From contig NZ_CP157210.1 of assembly GCF_046736345.1 (NCBI RefSeq), positions 2,790,001-2,854,000 of the forward strand: a stretch of DNA of 64,000 nucleotides, given 5' to 3'. The notes below the pieces were generated by a model. It ran no database searches and was not told the origin of the DNA. It was given only the letters and a program-made list of their open reading frames with translations. The translations under genes were made by a program, and so were the position numbers. Below are positions 61,554-64,000 of the stretch, piece by piece (within the stretch, counting starts at the first letter, position 1; the number at the start of each line of letters is the position of its first letter). Origin of the DNA: Hyphococcus formosus. GTDB lineage: Bacteria > Pseudomonadota > Alphaproteobacteria > Caulobacterales > Parvularculaceae.

Positions 61554-62486
61554 TTAATATTGATTGGCTAATGTTTTTAATACCGTAAGCCGTGCGGTGA
61601 GCGCGGTTACAAGGCAGGTCGCAATCGGGGCCACGGCCAGCCAGAGAATGACCCATCCACTCAGTGAAAAAGTCGGTAAAAAGCCATCGGTGCCCATTCT
61701 TGCTTTCATGCCAAGCGCTAAAAGGCCCAACACGGCAAGCGCGACTACTAAACCAAGAAGCGCGCCGCGAAGACCGAGAATGAAAAACCGCCTTTGGACT
61801 TCGGTAGCGATAAAGCCATCGGTTGCACCAACAAGATGAAGCACGGAAATAATTTCATGATTGGCCGCAAGCCCCGCGCGCGCTGCAAAAACAGAAATCG
61901 CACAGGCAGCGGCCATAACAAGAAGAAAGATCGCCAAGGCCAAAGCCTGACCCGACCGAGTTGCGCCGGATAGCCGGTCATGCCATCGCGAGTGATCATC
62001 AATGCTCGCGCCCGGTGCGGCGGCGGTCAGGCGGTTACGCAAAAGGTCGATATTATCGCGGATGGAGGGATCTGCTCTGACTTCGATAATGGCGGGGATA
62101 TTCAGAAATACTTCCGCGTTGCCTTCGCCCAGCCAAGGTTCAAGAAGCTTTGCGGATTCTTCACGGCTCCGCATATTGGCTTCGATGACGCCATCAGTTT
62201 CTTGAAGAATGCGCATTGCTTCGGCAACGCTGGCGTCAATATCAGAAGGGCTGTCGCCTTTAACCTGAACGGTGATTTCTGATCGTAGGGCCGAGGTCCA
62301 TTCGCTTGCTGAGCGATTGACCATTAAAAGCGCAGCCATGGCGAGTACCGCCAGAAACGACATGATCGCAATCACTGCGGTCAAAGGCGCGCCCGCCGCG
62401 CCAGCTTCGGGCAATAAGGGCGCGGAGCGTGATCCGAACCGTTTTTTCTTTGGTTGGTCTTCGCTTGCTTCTGCGTCTTCGCTCAT
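61554..62486 (-). CDS. ftsX: Cell division protein FtsX
   Basis: The 310-residue protein has four transmembrane segments: one N-terminal, a periplasmic loop (SALRSEITVQVKGDSPSDID ... SIDDHSRWHDRLSG), then three C-terminal. With FtsE it forms an ABC-type complex that controls periplasmic cell-wall hydrolases at division. The start overlaps ftsE by 4 nt. Confidence 0.93.
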   Translation of the reverse strand: MSEDAEASEDQPKKKRFGSRSAPLLPEAGAAGAPLTAVIAIMSFLAVLAMAALLMVNRSASEWTSALRSEITVQVKGDSPSDIDASVAEAMRILQETDGVIEANMRSREESAKLLEPWLGEGNAEVFLNIPAIIEVRADPSIRDNIDLLRNRLTAAAPGASIDDHSRWHDRLSGATRSGQALALAIFLLVMAAACAISVFAARAGLAANHEIISVLHLVGATDGFIATEVQRRFFILGLRGALLGLVVALAVLGLLALGMKARMGTDGFLPTFSLSGWVILWLAVAPIATCLVTALTARLTVLKTLANQY

Positions 62487-63178
62487 GACGCGCCTCCCGC
62501 ACCGGCACTATGGGAAACACCGCCATCATTAATTCTTAACACCGGTTTACCAATTGATTGCACCAGATGAAGATCATGGGTCGCGACAATGACGGAAGCG
62601 CCGAGTTTATTGAGCTCAACAAAGAGCTTCATAATTCGTTCACTCATTGCCGGGTCAACATTTCCCGTCGGTTCGTCAGCGAGAATAAGGTCCGGTTTTG
62701 AGACAAGTGACCGCGCCAAAGCCACTCTTTGTTTCTCTCCGCCGGACAAAGTTGGGGGTTTTGCGTCCATTCGGTGCCCCAAACCGACCCAGTTTAAGAG
62801 TTCGCTTACATCTTCACGGTATTGGTTTTGGTTAACACCAGCGACTTTCATGGGGAGCGCGACATTTTCGAAAGCGGTGAGATGGTCAAGGAGTCTAAAT
62901 TCCTGGAATACGACGCCAATGCGTCGGCGCAGCGCGGGCAGTGCCTCGCGTGGGGCCGCCATGGCATCCACGCCGAACAGAAAGAAGCGCCCGCGCGTCG
63001 GTCGATGTGCAAGATAAATCATTTTGAGCAGGGACGTTTTCCCTGCACCGGACGGTCCGGTCAGAAAACGAAACTCACCCTCAGACAGCGACAAAGAGAT
63101 ATCGCTAAGGGTTTCGGGCGCGCCTTCATAGGAAAGCCCGGCATTTTCGAATCTGACGATTTCTTTTCCGGTATCCAT
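62483..63178 (-). CDS. ftsE: Cell division ATP-binding protein FtsE
   Basis: From the ATG at 63178 the product has 231 residues with Walker A (TGPSGAGKTSLL), Q-loop VVFQEFRLLDHLT, signature LSGGEKQRVALARS and Walker B LILADEPTGN. The upstream in-frame start at 63205 is less likely. It pairs with FtsX. Confidence 0.95.
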   Translation of the reverse strand: MDTGKEIVRFENAGLSYEGAPETLSDISLSLSEGEFRFLTGPSGAGKTSLLKMIYLAHRPTRGRFFLFGVDAMAAPREALPALRRRIGVVFQEFRLLDHLTAFENVALPMKVAGVNQNQYREDVSELLNWVGLGHRMDAKPPTLSGGEKQRVALARSLVSKPDLILADEPTGNVDPAMSERIMKLFVELNKLGASVIVATHDLHLVQSIGKPVLRINDGGVSHSAGAGGAS

Positions 63179-63258
63179 AATCCATCCGGTTTGAGTGTGC
63201 AGCACATGATCTTACGCGGCTTCACTCTTGGTGAACACATAAATGATTCTGGCGTGTC

Positions 63259-64000
63259 ATGATAATAACCTGTCCCGATTGTACCACCCGTTACGATGTC
63301 GATGACGAGCGATTTTCCCCAAATGGGCGCTCAGTGCGGTGTTCTTCCTGCGGCGAGAGCTGGTTCGTGCCCGCACCGGAACCGATTGATGTTGAGCCGA
63401 TGAAAAAGGCCGATCCTGAACCTGAAAAGGAAGAGGAAAAGCCCCGCCGCGGTAAAAAAGATTCTGGCCGGATTAGGGTCGGTATTCCTGATGATGATCG
63501 AGACCATCGGGAAAGTCGCGATGATCGTGACAATGATCGCGACGACGACAGAAATTATAAATCGAGCGCAAAAAAACGTCGCGATACGCGTGATTATGAT
63601 GATGACGAGGATCGCGGCCCAGTACGGTCGAAATCGCGTCGCGATAATCGCGATGATGAGCGTCGCCGGAAATATGCTGATGATGACGAAGACGATCAGC
63701 TTTTCGAACGATCTGAAAAGCGTGAATCAAGCGCACGTAAAAATAGAAACGACCGCCGCGATGAAGATTACGCGGACGATCGAAAGAAAACAGACAAGGA
63801 AACGTCTCGGCATTCACGCGACAATGATGACGAAGTCGCAGAAAAAGGCTGGCGCAAGGGACGGCAATTTATCATCGAGGATGAAGAGGACGATGTAGAG
63901 AATCGTCCTTTCTTCGCGCGTAAAAAGCGCAAAAACCGGGACGAAGAGCGTCGCGAAACATTGCGATTCCGCGATGAAGAAGCGGAAGATGATCGCGAGC
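63259..64000 (+). CDS. MJ0042-type zinc-ribbon protein with Asp/Arg-rich tail, partial
   Basis: The plus-strand frame is open from the ATG at 63259 to the window edge. It starts with a zinc ribbon (MIITCPDCTTRYDVDDERF, then RCSSCGESWFVP) of the MJ0042 type. The next 200 residues are highly charged and repetitive, full of D-D-R, R-D and E-E units. Such proteins usually have a C-terminal transmembrane segment outside this window. The gene is divergent from ftsE. The function is unknown. Confidence 0.85.
   Translation, partial: MIITCPDCTTRYDVDDERFSPNGRSVRCSSCGESWFVPAPEPIDVEPMKKADPEPEKEEEKPRRGKKDSGRIRVGIPDDDRDHRESRDDRDNDRDDDRNYKSSAKKRRDTRDYDDDEDRGPVRSKSRRDNRDDERRRKYADDDEDDQLFERSEKRESSARKNRNDRRDEDYADDRKKTDKETSRHSRDNDDEVAEKGWRKGRQFIIEDEEDDVENRPFFARKKRKNRDEERRETLRFRDEEAEDDRE

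Noticed and set aside
1..64000. CRISPR array
   Set aside because: No set of short, regularly spaced repeats and no cas genes were seen on either strand.

Overview
The window reads as a chromosomal segment of a free-living, probably aquatic alphaproteobacterium. The evidence is two large TonB-dependent receptors, Tad-pilus proteins, a DUF6356 protein, a DUF2125 protein, ZapE, alphaproteobacterial-type SdhCDAB and an MJ0042 zinc-ribbon protein divergent from ftsEX. The order (Caulobacterales, Hyphomonadales or Parvularculales-like) is inference. Coding density is high and most genes carry a recognisable GGAG-type ribosome-binding site.

Layout. 1-4.3 kb: end of an unknown anchored protein, zapE, and an arsenic operon (arsR, arsI-like lyase, arsC, acr3) behind a good inverted-repeat operator. 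4.3-17.1 kb: ammonium transporter, succinate dehydrogenase split into sdhCDA and a distant sdhB, creD, a dienoyl-CoA-isomerase-like crotonase, a RodZ-type HTH/TonB C-terminal fusion, an M19 dipeptidase homologue and small hypothetical genes. 17.2-26.2 kb: a YeiH exporter facing an Lrp-type regulator, an amidohydrolase, a retropepsin-like protease, and the translation block rpmI-rplT-pheS-pheT.

26.25-35.69 kb: an integrated island. It sits in the 3' half of a tRNA-Thr(CGU) gene. It is bounded by a 49-bp direct repeat, carries a complete tyrosine recombinase beside the right end, and has 11-bp-spaced GCGCTACCA repeats inside both ends. Its left half is AT-richer cargo: a PD-(D/E)XK-type protein, two orphan membrane proteins and a frameshifted SRAP/YedK gene. 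Its right half holds small regulatory and zinc-finger genes typical of mobile elements.

35.9-38.1 kb: two TadE-type minor pilins and a TadG-type protein; a TadD-like TPR lipoprotein lies apart at 56.2 kb. 38.3-56.1 kb: a catabolic region that appears to converge on L-glutamate. It holds DgcN and DgcA (D-glutamate N-acetyltransferase and N-acetyl-D-glutamate racemase type), a LysR regulator, an N-acyl-D-amino-acid deacylase lipoprotein, an exported M14 carboxypeptidase, two TonB receptors, a BCCT transporter, the 5-oxoprolinase genes pxpABC and an Nramp-fold transporter lacking the metal-binding residues. Three copies of one T-N11-A dyad (TAnCnnnnGGTTA) lie in front of dgcN, between lysR and the deacylase gene, and in front of the BCCT gene, suggesting one LysR regulon.

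57.3-64 kb: an M17 aminopeptidase, a MarR-type regulator, DUF2125, PlsC and YdcF-type proteins, ftsX-ftsE, and the start of a zinc-ribbon protein with a long Asp/Arg/Glu-rich tail. No rRNA genes or CRISPR arrays were seen.
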